64,000 bases of DNA from Bacteroidales bacterium. Lineage in GTDB: Bacteria; Bacteroidota; Bacteroidia; Bacteroidales; P3. Below, piece by piece: positions 34,735 to 43,730 of this stretch (its first letter is position 1; each line of letters starts with the position of its first letter). A program made the position numbers and the translations under genes. The notes below the pieces were generated by a model. That model did not search any database. It was not told the DNA's origin and saw nothing but the letters and a program-made list of their open reading frames with translations. The DNA is taken from positions 62,001 through 126,000 of the forward strand of contig JAFURZ010000013.1 of the NCBI GenBank assembly GCA_017480785.1. The letters are read 5' to 3'.

Positions 34735-36363
34735 GTGAAACGCAAGGTGACATACCTGCTTGTGTTACTGGCCTCTCTTGCTTTACGGGCCCAGGACACC
34801 GTACCTCTACCCTACTTCGAGGACTGGAATACCTGCGTCACCAACTACAACAGCCATGTGGCCAACTGGTGGTTCTGCAAACAGCAAGAGAGCCCCAGCA
34901 TCATCATGCGAAGCAATCCGCATGCCCAATTATTCACCCGCGCAGACGATTCGGCCGGGGTGACCATGGCATCACCCGTCTTCTCGGTACGGCCCGACTC
35001 GGCCTATTTCATCCTCTATTGCTCCTTTCTTGGCGACAGTGTCGTCAATGTAGAATATGGTTTTATTCCAGACAGTTGCATCATCACCGAGGCTGCCGAT
35101 GTGTGTGGGCGCTTCGTCCCCTTCGACACTGTCGGCCTCAGCGTCCAGAATGTCTGGGTGCAAACCGCTGTTGACCTGGAGCCCTACTATTCCCGCCACG
35201 GCACGTCGCACCGCATCGCCTTTAGGCTCCGCAACAACCTGTACCAAAGAGTGTATATCGACTCGATACTCCTCTGGCGCAAGACGGTGCATGACACTGT
35301 CGATTGCCACGACACGATATGCCGGGGCGACGCCTACTCCGGCCACGGGTTTACCGTTGGTCAGGAAGAGTCCGATACGGTCGGCACGATAGAACGCTGG
35401 CGATGCGACACGATTGGCGACACGGCACACCATTATCACCTGTTGCTCAACGTGGTGTCTCCGCAAGGCACCAGCATCCACCAGCATCTTGTACCCGGCG
35501 ACACGCTCCTCTACCAGGGCGACACCTTGACACAGGCCGGGACCTATTACTACCAACTAACCACGGCCTACGGCTGCGACTCCCTCGTCACCCTCGTCCT
35601 CACCTACGAGACCGCCCGCATCGTCTCCGACGCCGACAGCGTCTGTCCGGGCGACAGCGTCACCCTCACCGCTCTGGGCACCCATGCCGCCTGGTGGACC
35701 GCCGACCCTCCCGACCCAAGCCTGGAGAGTCAGCAAGGCGAGACCCTCGTCACCGTCACCCCGCGACAATCCACCACCTACAGCCTCTCCGTCCATGAAG
35801 GGGAAGAGGTGCTGGCGGCCACTCGCATTGAGACCACTCCGGCGCCGCAGCTCCGCGTCGGGTTAAGCCGCCCGTTCGTCGACTACGACGACCCCGTAAT
35901 CGTCTTCCACGACGACAGTCCCGATAGCGAACGGACGACTTGGGCCTTCTCGGACGGCACCACCATCGAAAACAGCAAGACGCGTCGGCTATTCCACCAC
36001 CCGCTGCCCGACAGCATCGGCGTCACCCTCACCTCCTGCAACCGTTACAACTGCTGCTCCGACACCTCCTTCAGCCTGCCCGCACTGACGCGCTCGGTGT
36101 GGTTCCCCAACGTCTTCACCCCCGGCGAGGAGACCAACAACCGGTTCGGCATCACCGCCTCGTTCGAGATTGTCGATTACGAACTCCACATCTACAACCG
36201 CATGGGTCTGCTGGTGTTCCACACCACCGACCCGGCCGACCTCTGGGACGGCACGTGCAACGGCGCTCCGGTGCCGCAGGGCACCTACGCCTACCACTGG
36301 CACGTGCGCGACGCCATCGACTACAACCGCACCGGAGTAGGCACCGTCACCCTCATCAGATAA
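34735..36363 (+). CDS. Surface protein with PKD-like and type B T9SS domains
   Basis: GTG at 34735 gives 542 residues with a signal peptide (MKRKVTYLLVLLASLALRAQ). The N-terminal part (DTVPLPYFEDWNTCVTNYNS) resembles a carbohydrate-binding-like jelly roll and not the IgGFc-like domain of its neighbours. A repeat with DTVDCHDTICRGDAYSGHGF, a PKD-like domain and a CHU_C domain from TRSVWFPNVF follow. The last 91 residues differ from those of the upstream paralogue at only four positions, and the DNA is also nearly identical there. No alternative ATG fits the signal peptide. It is exported by type IX secretion. Confidence 0.83.
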   Translation: MKRKVTYLLVLLASLALRAQDTVPLPYFEDWNTCVTNYNSHVANWWFCKQQESPSIIMRSNPHAQLFTRADDSAGVTMASPVFSVRPDSAYFILYCSFLGDSVVNVEYGFIPDSCIITEAADVCGRFVPFDTVGLSVQNVWVQTAVDLEPYYSRHGTSHRIAFRLRNNLYQRVYIDSILLWRKTVHDTVDCHDTICRGDAYSGHGFTVGQEESDTVGTIERWRCDTIGDTAHHYHLLLNVVSPQGTSIHQHLVPGDTLLYQGDTLTQAGTYYYQLTTAYGCDSLVTLVLTYETARIVSDADSVCPGDSVTLTALGTHAAWWTADPPDPSLESQQGETLVTVTPRQSTTYSLSVHEGEEVLAATRIETTPAPQLRVGLSRPFVDYDDPVIVFHDDSPDSERTTWAFSDGTTIENSKTRRLFHHPLPDSIGVTLTSCNRYNCCSDTSFSLPALTRSVWFPNVFTPGEETNNRFGITASFEIVDYELHIYNRMGLLVFHTTDPADLWDGTCNGAPVPQGTYAYHWHVRDAIDYNRTGVGTVTLIR

Positions 36364-36369
36364 GCCCCC

Positions 36370-38550
36370 ATGCGCCGACTGACCGCCATACTCTGCCTGC
36401 TGGCCGCCTCGCTTGCCGCGACGGCGCAGAGTCCCTATGCGATGACCACCATGGCGCGCGACTTCTGGGTGATGTTCCTGCCCAATACGGGCGGCTACCA
36501 CCAGCTGCCCCTCGATTCGTGCACCCTCATCGCCACGGGGCCCGAGGCGGCGACGGTGACGGTGGTGTCCGATGGCGACAGCGTCTCGTTCCCACTGGCC
36601 GCCGGCGGCGAAGCGGTGCACCTCTGCGGCACCAACGCCGAGGTGCGGGCAAAGGCCTACCACGTCACTGCGACGGCCGACATCGCCCTCTATGCCCGCA
36701 ACGCCATAGAGGGCAGCCATGACGTGGCGATGATAATCCCCACGCTCTGCCTGGGGACGAAGTACATAGTCCAGTCGGTGGCCGCCGCCTCGGACGACAC
36801 CGAAATGCTGGGCATCGTGGCCACCGAGGACAGCACGGTGGTCACAGTCCACCTGGTGAACCCCAACGGGATACCAATACCGCCCGACGACATCGAGGTG
36901 CCCGGGGACGGGCTGCTGCACATACCCCTACAGCGGGGCGAGGCATACATCGTCAGCACCCAGCAGCACCGCACCTACGGAGCCTTCACGGGGATGGACG
37001 TCACCTCGAACGGGCGTCCCTTCGCCCTCTTCCTGGGCAACAGCGCAGCCCATGTGCCGGCAGGTGACCTGTATAACGGCGGCCACCTCTACGAGCAGGC
37101 CGTCCCCTACAGCCAGTGGGGCCACCTGCACCGCGTGGGTTGCGTAGGCGAGCAGCAGCGCATATACTACCTGATGACGTCGGCCGATGACGGCAACATG
37201 ATATTCTTCAACTCCGAGACGCCAAACGGTCCCGTGGGTCCCACGCTGGACCGCGGCCACTCGCAGACCATCCAGATAGCACCCCACCCCTATACCGCCG
37301 CACCGATAGCCACCAGCGGCAGGATGGGCGTCATGCTGCTGCTGAGCAGCTACGGCACCAGCGGCTTCTGTGGAGGCCCCTCGTCGGTGATGATACCGTC
37401 GCTGGAACACGGCGTGCAGCGCGCCTGGTTCACGGCCGAGGAGTTCGACCCCTATCAGGAGAACCACCTCGTCTACTTCTGCGACACGGCCCTCGTGCAC
37501 GGCCTGCGGCTCGACGGGGTGCCCGTCAACGACAGCAGCACGTGGAACTACCTGAACGTGCAAGCCTTCCGCACCACCGTCGGCCTCGGACCCCACAGGC
37601 TGGAGATTGACAGCGGCACCTTTGTGGCCTTCCTCTACGGTCTTCGCAACAGCTACAGTGACAGCTATGCCAACCCCGTCGGCATGGCGCTCGACCCCTA
37701 TCCGCGCGACACCCTCTACCGCACCGACACCGTCTGCGGGCTGGAGCCCTACAGCTGGGGGCCGTTCCGGTGGGACGACGGCGCGCTGACCGACACGGGT
37801 ACCCTCCACCTGGCACGCAACGTGTACGCCCCCGACACCGTGCACCGCTACTACCTGACCCTCACCGTGCTGCCCGCCTACCGCAGCACGCAGCAATACG
37901 AGTTAGTGCCGGGCGAGAGCGTGGTTGTCGAAGACACCGTCCTCTCCACACCGGGCACCTATATTTTCCACCACACCACCCTCCTCGGATGCGACTCGAC
38001 GCTGACCGTGGTGATTGACCACTGCACCGCCCCCGCTCCCTGCGTGGAGACGAGCCTGCCCTTCATCGACTTCGACCACCCAGTGGTCACCTTCACCGAC
38101 TGCACCGAGGGCGAGCACACAGCAGTGTGGCGCTTCGGCGACGGCATCACCCTCACCGGCGCCTCGGTGCGGCGGCAGCTGCACCACCCGCTGCCCGACA
38201 GCCTGACGGTGGAGCTCACCGTATGCGACCCCGTCGGCTGCTGCGCCGACACGGTCCTCAGCCTGCCCGCCAAGACGCGCTCGGTGTGGTTCCCCAACGT
38301 CTTCACCCCCGAAGGCGACAGCGACAACCGCTTCGGTGCCGTCACCTCGCTGCAGGTGGCCTCCTACGAGCTCACCACCTACGACCGCCACGGCGTCATC
38401 GTATTCCACACCACCGACATCCTCGACCAATGGGACGGCACGTGCAACGGCACTCCGATGCCGCAGGGCACCTACGCCTATCGCTGGACAATCACCGACT
38501 CCCACGGCTTCAGGCAGGACGGCAGCGGCACGGTCACATTGCTGCGATAA
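36370..38550 (+). CDS. Surface protein with IgGFc-binding-like and type B T9SS domains
   Basis: The product has 726 residues. The signal peptide is MRRLTAILCLLAASLAATAQ. The N-terminal domain (MARDFWVMFLPNTGG, IALYARNAIEGSHDVAMIIP, GMDVTSNGRPFALFLGN) is the same IgGFc-like domain as in the first paralogue. One ETVC-type repeat region, a PKD-like domain and a more diverged CHU_C domain (TRSVWFPNVFTPEGDSDNRF) follow. It starts 6 nt after the previous stop, so the two form one transcript. GC content is visibly higher than in the first paralogue. Confidence 0.87.
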   Translation: MRRLTAILCLLAASLAATAQSPYAMTTMARDFWVMFLPNTGGYHQLPLDSCTLIATGPEAATVTVVSDGDSVSFPLAAGGEAVHLCGTNAEVRAKAYHVTATADIALYARNAIEGSHDVAMIIPTLCLGTKYIVQSVAAASDDTEMLGIVATEDSTVVTVHLVNPNGIPIPPDDIEVPGDGLLHIPLQRGEAYIVSTQQHRTYGAFTGMDVTSNGRPFALFLGNSAAHVPAGDLYNGGHLYEQAVPYSQWGHLHRVGCVGEQQRIYYLMTSADDGNMIFFNSETPNGPVGPTLDRGHSQTIQIAPHPYTAAPIATSGRMGVMLLLSSYGTSGFCGGPSSVMIPSLEHGVQRAWFTAEEFDPYQENHLVYFCDTALVHGLRLDGVPVNDSSTWNYLNVQAFRTTVGLGPHRLEIDSGTFVAFLYGLRNSYSDSYANPVGMALDPYPRDTLYRTDTVCGLEPYSWGPFRWDDGALTDTGTLHLARNVYAPDTVHRYYLTLTVLPAYRSTQQYELVPGESVVVEDTVLSTPGTYIFHHTTLLGCDSTLTVVIDHCTAPAPCVETSLPFIDFDHPVVTFTDCTEGEHTAVWRFGDGITLTGASVRRQLHHPLPDSLTVELTVCDPVGCCADTVLSLPAKTRSVWFPNVFTPEGDSDNRFGAVTSLQVASYELTTYDRHGVIVFHTTDILDQWDGTCNGTPMPQGTYAYRWTITDSHGFRQDGSGTVTLLR

Positions 38551-38552
38551 AC

Positions 38553-38643
38553 TCACCTGTTACCCAAGCGTTTACATTCAGTTTAACTTGAGTTTAACTT
38601 GAAATCAAGTTGAACTCAAGTTAAACTCGAAGAAGACAGGTGA
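38553..38643. repeat. 11-nt unit inverted repeat (GTTTAACTTGA)
   Basis: Two units of GTTTAACTTGA (38581-38602) face TCAAGTTGAAC and TCAAGTTAAAC (38605-38626) with one mismatch around AA. Outer arms CACCTGT (38554-38560) and ACAGGTG (38636-38642) extend the dyad. It lies directly after the third surface-protein gene and may also act as its terminator. Confidence 0.82.
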
Positions 38644-38684
38644 AGAAAATGAGGGGAAAGAGCCTCTGTTTCTGAAAAAATTCG

Positions 38685-38692
38685 TATCTTTG
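38685..38692 (+). promoter_or_regulatory. Promoter of the S46 peptidase gene
   Basis: TATCTTTG in the context TTCGTATCTTTGCA matches the -7 box and lies 47 nt before the ATG. The -33 region is weak. Confidence 0.65.
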
Positions 38693-38739
38693 CATTTTGA
38701 ATTTCGCAGGATAAACATATAAAAATAATAAATAAAACT

Positions 38740-40956
38740 ATGAAAATTCGTACTTTAGTAATTGCAATGGCCCTGATGGTGCTGGCGCCGAGTGTGGCTC
38801 GCGCCGACGAGGGCATGTGGCTTCTGAGCCTGATTGGGAAGAACTACGACGACATGCGCCGCGCCGGCTTCCAGCTGACGCCGGAAGACATCTACAGCGT
38901 GAACCAGAGCTGCCTGAAGGATGCCATCGTGGGACTGGGCAATGCCGGTCGCCCCTTCTGGCACTTCTGCACGGGCGAGATTATCTCGTCGAAGGGTCTG
39001 GTCTCGACCAACCACCACTGCGGCTACGGCAAGCTGCAGGAGCATTCGACCGTGGAGCACGACTACCTGCGCGACGGCTTCTGGGCCTACACCATGGAGC
39101 AGGAGCTGCCCAACCCGGGCCTGACCGCTTCCATCCTTGTGCGCATGGAGGACGTCACCGCCCAGGTGACGCAGAGCATCACCGACGACATGAGCGAGGC
39201 CGACCGTGCCGCCGCACTGAAGCGCGCCTGCAAGGAAGTCGAGGAGAAGGCCGTCGAGGGCACCCAGTATGCCGCCCAGGTGAAGCCTATGTTCAACGGC
39301 AACCAGTTCTTCCTCTTTGTGCACATCATCTACCGTGACGTGCGCCTCGTGGGTGCACCTCCCTCGTCGATGGGCAAGTTCGGTGGCGACACCGACAACT
39401 GGTCGTGGCCGCGCCACACGTGCGACTTCTCCATGTTCCGCATCTACACCGCCCCCGACGGCAGCCCCGCCGACTACTCGAAAGACAACGTGCCGCTGAA
39501 CCCGAAGCACCACCTGCCCGTGAGCGCCGGTGAGCTGAACGACGGCGACTTTGCCATGGTGATGGGCTTCCCCGGCACCACCGACCGCTTCCTGACCAGC
39601 TACGGCCTGGCCGAGACAATGGACGTGACCAACAAACTGCGCTATGAAATCCGCACCGTGAAAATCAACATCCTGCGCGAGGAGATGGCCGCCGACCAGG
39701 CCACCCGCATCAAATACGCCTCGAAGTATGCCAGCTGCTCGAACTACTGGAAGTACAGCAACGAGCAGAACAAGGCCCTGCGCAACCTGAACACGATGGA
39801 AGTGAAGCAACAGGTGGAGCAGGAGTACAGCGACTGGGCCCGCTTCCAGCGCAACCCGAAGTACAACGACGCCCTGGGGCTCATCCGCGAGGGCTATGCC
39901 GCCCGCCGCAACGTGCAGGAGGCCCAGCAATACCTCTACGAAGGCATCCTCGGCGGTCCCGAGGCGGTGCTCTTTGCCGCCCAGATGGGACGCGCCTTCA
40001 AGGCCCTCATCGAGGCCGCCCAGCCCGAGGCCAAAGGCATCGTGCAGAAGGCCAAGGGCATGGTGAGCAAGAAGGAACCGGTGGACCTCAGCGCCTACCG
40101 CCCGCGCATTGCCGCTTTCTACAAGGACTATGACGAGCAGGTGGACCGCCGCCTGTCGGCCGCCCTTTTCGGCTACGTCTACGCCCACATCGCCGCCGAC
40201 CAGTGCCCGCAGTTCCTGCTGAAGGCACAGAAGAAATACAAGGGCGACTGGACGAAGTATGTCGACGACCTGTACAAGAAGAGCCTCTTCGCCAACCAGG
40301 AGTCGCTGGCCAAGTTCCTCGACAAACCCAACGCCAAAGAGCTGGACGACGACCCGCTGGTGAAGGTGGGCACCGAGGTGCTGGAGCAGTACATTGCCCT
40401 GAACGGCTCCGTTCCCCGTCAGACGACCGAGAGCCTGCAACGCGGCATCCGCAGCTTCACCGACGGCATCCTGCAGATTAACGACGGCAAACGATTGATG
40501 GCCCCCGACGCCAACTCGACCATCCGCCTCACCTATGGCAACGTGATGAGCTACGACCCCAAGGACGGCGTGAGCTACCACTACTACACCACCATGGACG
40601 GCATCATCCAGAAGGAAGACCCTGAGAACAGCGAGTTCAACGTGCCCGAGCGCCTGAAGAAACTCTACAAGGAGAAGAACTTCGGCACCTATGCCAACCG
40701 CACGGGCGAGATGCCGGCCTGCTTCATCACCAACAACGACATCACCGGCGGCAACAGCGGCTCGCCCGTCATCAACGGCAAGGGCGTGCTCATCGGCCTG
40801 GCCTTCGACGGCAACAGCGAGGCCATGAGCGGCGACATCGACTTCGAGGAGAACCTGCAACGCTGCATCTGTCTGGACAGCCGCTACATGCTTTGGGTCA
40901 TCGACGTCTATGCCGGCGCCAAGAACCTGATTGCAGAGATGGATATCGTAAGATAA
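38740..40956 (+). CDS. S46 family dipeptidyl peptidase, DPP7-like
   Basis: The product has 738 residues, typical for S46, with a signal peptide ending near SVARA. The catalytic His lies in STNHHCGYG (His92/93) and the catalytic Ser in ITGGNSGSP (about Ser673). Residue 691, in GLAFDGNSEAM, is Gly. In this family Gly at that place goes with DPP7 (hydrophobic P1) and Arg with DPP11 (acidic P1), so DPP7-like specificity is inferred. It removes dipeptides from oligopeptides in the periplasm for amino-acid catabolism. The sigma-54 gene starts 4 nt after its stop. Confidence 0.93.
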   Translation: MKIRTLVIAMALMVLAPSVARADEGMWLLSLIGKNYDDMRRAGFQLTPEDIYSVNQSCLKDAIVGLGNAGRPFWHFCTGEIISSKGLVSTNHHCGYGKLQEHSTVEHDYLRDGFWAYTMEQELPNPGLTASILVRMEDVTAQVTQSITDDMSEADRAAALKRACKEVEEKAVEGTQYAAQVKPMFNGNQFFLFVHIIYRDVRLVGAPPSSMGKFGGDTDNWSWPRHTCDFSMFRIYTAPDGSPADYSKDNVPLNPKHHLPVSAGELNDGDFAMVMGFPGTTDRFLTSYGLAETMDVTNKLRYEIRTVKINILREEMAADQATRIKYASKYASCSNYWKYSNEQNKALRNLNTMEVKQQVEQEYSDWARFQRNPKYNDALGLIREGYAARRNVQEAQQYLYEGILGGPEAVLFAAQMGRAFKALIEAAQPEAKGIVQKAKGMVSKKEPVDLSAYRPRIAAFYKDYDEQVDRRLSAALFGYVYAHIAADQCPQFLLKAQKKYKGDWTKYVDDLYKKSLFANQESLAKFLDKPNAKELDDDPLVKVGTEVLEQYIALNGSVPRQTTESLQRGIRSFTDGILQINDGKRLMAPDANSTIRLTYGNVMSYDPKDGVSYHYYTTMDGIIQKEDPENSEFNVPERLKKLYKEKNFGTYANRTGEMPACFITNNDITGGNSGSPVINGKGVLIGLAFDGNSEAMSGDIDFEENLQRCICLDSRYMLWVIDVYAGAKNLIAEMDIVR

Positions 40957-40960
40957 AAGA

Positions 40961-43225
40961 GTGAAACAAGTCCTGCGACAGCAACAACAGCAGAAGCTAT
41001 CGCCTCAGCAGATACAGCTGATGCGACTGCTGCAGTTGCCCGTCACCGACCTGGAACAGGCCATCAAGGAGGAGGTGGAGAAGAACCCCCTGCTCGAGGC
41101 CTCCATGCCCGAGGAGGAGCCCCTGCCGGAGGCAGGGGACACGGCCTCGTCGGACTGGGACGTGTCCGACGACGAGGACTTCGACTTCGACTACCGCGAG
41201 CATCAGGAGTACGACCCCAACACGGTGCACCGTGAGTTTGTGGTGAGCGACACCCTCTCGGCGACCGAACGGCTGCTGCGGCAGCTGTCCCTGCGTCCCC
41301 TGACGGAACGGCAACTGACCATCGCCACCGAGATAGTCGGCACCCTCGACGATGCCGGCTACCTCAGCCGCGACTTGGCACTGGTGGGCAACGACCTGGC
41401 TTTCCGGCAGGGCATCGAAGCCAGCGAAGCCGAGATGGAGGACGGCCTCCGCATTGTGCAGGGGCTCGACCCCGCCGGCATAGGCGCCCGCAACCTGCGG
41501 GAATGCCTGCTACTGCAGCTGGAGCGCATGGACTCCTCGCAACCGGAAGTGGCCACCGCGACGGCCATCGTCCGCGACCACTTCGACGACTTTGCCGGCC
41601 ACCGCTACGAGCGTATCTGCTCGGCCCTCGCCATTGACGAGGAACAGCTGGACGAGGCCGCCAAGGCCATCCGCCACCTCAACCCCAAACCGGGGGGCGC
41701 GTCGGATGCCGACACCGACACAGCCACCGCCATCATTCCCGACATCGTGCTCACCCAGCACGACGGGCTGTTACAGTTCCACCTCAACGACAGTCACCTG
41801 CCACAGCTCAGCCTCGACGAATACTACACCAACATGCTGCAAGAGATGGAGGCCCAGAAAGGCGACAAGGCCACCATCCAGTTCCTCCGTTCCAAGCAGG
41901 CCGACGCACAGGGATTTATCGACCTGCTGCAACTGCGCCACGACACCATCGTGCGCGTCATGCGCTACATCGTCAAGCACCAGCGCCAGTTCCTGCTCAG
42001 CGGCAACCCCGACCTGCTGGTCCCACTGCGCCAACGCGAAGTGGCCGAGGCCACAGGGCTCGACATCAGCACCGTGTCGCGTATGGCCAACAGCAAATAC
42101 CTGCAGACCGACTTCGGCACCATCCCGTTGAAAGAATGCTTCTCGAAAGGGATGGCCACAGAGGATGGCGACGAGGTGGCCATCGAGACCATCAAACAAC
42201 GCCTGTCGGAAGTAATCGCCCAGGAAGACAAGCACGCGCCGCTCTCGGACGAAGCACTGGCCAAGATACTCAACGGCCAGGGGCTGCCGCTGGCGCGGCG
42301 CACCGTGGCCAAGTACCGCGAGCAGCTGGGCATCCCCGTGGCACGCCTGCGGAAGCTCATCGTGCTGTTGCTCCTGCTGGCAGGCACCCTGGGGCTGTCG
42401 GCCCAGACGTCCTACTACGACTCCATCATTTCGCTGCGCCTCGAGGCCGCCAAGCGTGCCCCCGCACCTCCGAGTGCCCCGGCACAAAGCAAGGCCACCC
42501 CCAAGGAGAAACCCGCCAAGGCCGCCACCCCACAGCCCACGGCCGAAAGCGCCCCCGTCGCCAAGGTCGACGCCTCCATCGTGCCCATGTGGTACGACGC
42601 CTTCCCGCACAACCGCGTAAATCCCCATGGACGCACGCAGCTGGATATGCTACCCGACGAAATCAACCTTCTGCTTGTGCGCGACAGCAGCGACTTCTGC
42701 TTCCCCGTAAAGGGGGTGAAAAGCAGCCCCTACGGATGGCGTTGGCACCGCGGCCACCACGGCGTCGACATAGCCCTTCGCACCGGCGAGCCCATCCACG
42801 TCACCTTCGGCGGCACGGTACGCATCGCCTCTCGCATGGGCGGCTACGGCAATTGTGTCGTCGTGCGGCATCCCAACGGACTGGAGACCCTCTACGGCCA
42901 CCTGTCGAAAATCAACGTGCACGCCAACCAGCAGGTCGCCGCCGGCGACGTGATAGGCCTCGGCGGCAGCACCGGCAACTCCACCGGCCCGCACTTGCAC
43001 TTCGAGTGCCGCTTCCTCTACCAGACCTTCGACCCCGAATGGATACTCGACTTCAAGAGCCACAACCTGCGCACACGTCGCCTGCATCTCGACAAGAGCT
43101 ATTTCGGCATCCGCCAGCCACGCAAAGGTGAAAGCCTCGACTACAAGGCCGACGGAAGCATCATCCGCGAGGGCAAGAAACGCCCCAAGAACCAAAACAC
43201 CGTCATCAATCCGAACGACTTTTAA
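40961..43225 (+). CDS. rpoN: Sigma-54 (RpoN) continuing in frame into a secreted M23 peptidase
   Basis: One frame of 754 codons begins with GTG. Residues 1-466 are a complete sigma-54: the Gln-rich region I (LRQQQQQKLSPQQIQLMRLL), an acidic region II, the core-binding part with LRHDTIVRVMRYIV, the HTH (REVAEATGLDISTVSRMANS) and the RpoN box ARRTVAKYRE. Where RpoN normally stops (IPVARLRKL) there is no stop. The frame runs into LIVLLLLLAGTLGLSAQ, a signal peptide, then a Pro/Ala linker and an M23 domain with HHGVD (His599, Asp603) and PHLHFE (His680), so the zinc ligands are intact. GTG at 42338 (residue 460) would give a normal signal peptide, so the peptidase may also be made separately. If not, sigma-54 would be membrane-anchored. 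Confidence 0.88.
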   Translation: MKQVLRQQQQQKLSPQQIQLMRLLQLPVTDLEQAIKEEVEKNPLLEASMPEEEPLPEAGDTASSDWDVSDDEDFDFDYREHQEYDPNTVHREFVVSDTLSATERLLRQLSLRPLTERQLTIATEIVGTLDDAGYLSRDLALVGNDLAFRQGIEASEAEMEDGLRIVQGLDPAGIGARNLRECLLLQLERMDSSQPEVATATAIVRDHFDDFAGHRYERICSALAIDEEQLDEAAKAIRHLNPKPGGASDADTDTATAIIPDIVLTQHDGLLQFHLNDSHLPQLSLDEYYTNMLQEMEAQKGDKATIQFLRSKQADAQGFIDLLQLRHDTIVRVMRYIVKHQRQFLLSGNPDLLVPLRQREVAEATGLDISTVSRMANSKYLQTDFGTIPLKECFSKGMATEDGDEVAIETIKQRLSEVIAQEDKHAPLSDEALAKILNGQGLPLARRTVAKYREQLGIPVARLRKLIVLLLLLAGTLGLSAQTSYYDSIISLRLEAAKRAPAPPSAPAQSKATPKEKPAKAATPQPTAESAPVAKVDASIVPMWYDAFPHNRVNPHGRTQLDMLPDEINLLLVRDSSDFCFPVKGVKSSPYGWRWHRGHHGVDIALRTGEPIHVTFGGTVRIASRMGGYGNCVVVRHPNGLETLYGHLSKINVHANQQVAAGDVIGLGGSTGNSTGPHLHFECRFLYQTFDPEWILDFKSHNLRTRRLHLDKSYFGIRQPRKGESLDYKADGSIIREGKKRPKNQNTVINPNDF

Positions 43226-43229
43226 CCCC

Positions 43230-43730
43230 ATGAAGAAGACCAATCTTTCCGACTTCGATCCCACGTCCGTGCCCAACGGCAAGGGATACAGGGTAGGCAT
43301 CATCGCCGCCGAGTGGAACCCCGAGGTGACCAACGCCATGTGCCAGGGGGCTTTCGACACCCTGCGCGAACACGGCGTCCTGAAGAAGGACATCACCGTA
43401 ATCCGCGTGCCCGGCACCTATGAGCTCACCACCGCCGCCAACATCATGTTGGACCGCACCTTCGTCGACGCCGTCATCTGCATCGGATGCGTCATACAGG
43501 GCGAAACGCGCCACTTCGAGTTCATCTGCCAGGCGGTCTCGCAGGGACTCACCAACGTGGCCCTCAAGCACAACAAGCCCGTCATCTTCAGCGTGCTCAC
43601 CTGCGACACCATGCAGCAGGCACTCGACCGCGCCGGCGGATGCCACGGCAACAAAGGTGTCGAAGGCGCCGTCACGGCCCTTAAAATGATACATCTCGAC
43701 CGCGGCATCGTCTTCAAAGCACCTTTTTGA
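43230..43730 (+). CDS. ribH: 6,7-dimethyl-8-ribityllumazine synthase
   Basis: The ATG at 43230 gives 166 residues. GIIAAEWNPEVTNAMCQGAF is the N-terminal substrate strand, VPGTYELTTAANIM binds the phosphate, and CIGCVIQGETRHFEFIC with the catalytic His is diagnostic. FSVLTCDTMQQALDRAGG and HGNKGVEGAVTALKM complete it. It makes lumazine in riboflavin synthesis. It lies 4 nt after the sigma-54/M23 frame, and its TGA overlaps the ATG of fmt. Confidence 0.96.
   Translation: MKKTNLSDFDPTSVPNGKGYRVGIIAAEWNPEVTNAMCQGAFDTLREHGVLKKDITVIRVPGTYELTTAANIMLDRTFVDAVICIGCVIQGETRHFEFICQAVSQGLTNVALKHNKPVIFSVLTCDTMQQALDRAGGCHGNKGVEGAVTALKMIHLDRGIVFKAPF

Noticed and set aside
38755..40860. A 701-codon minus-strand frame opposite the S46 peptidase
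   Set aside because: Antisense shadow of a GC-rich gene. The S46 frame has both catalytic motifs and a promoter.
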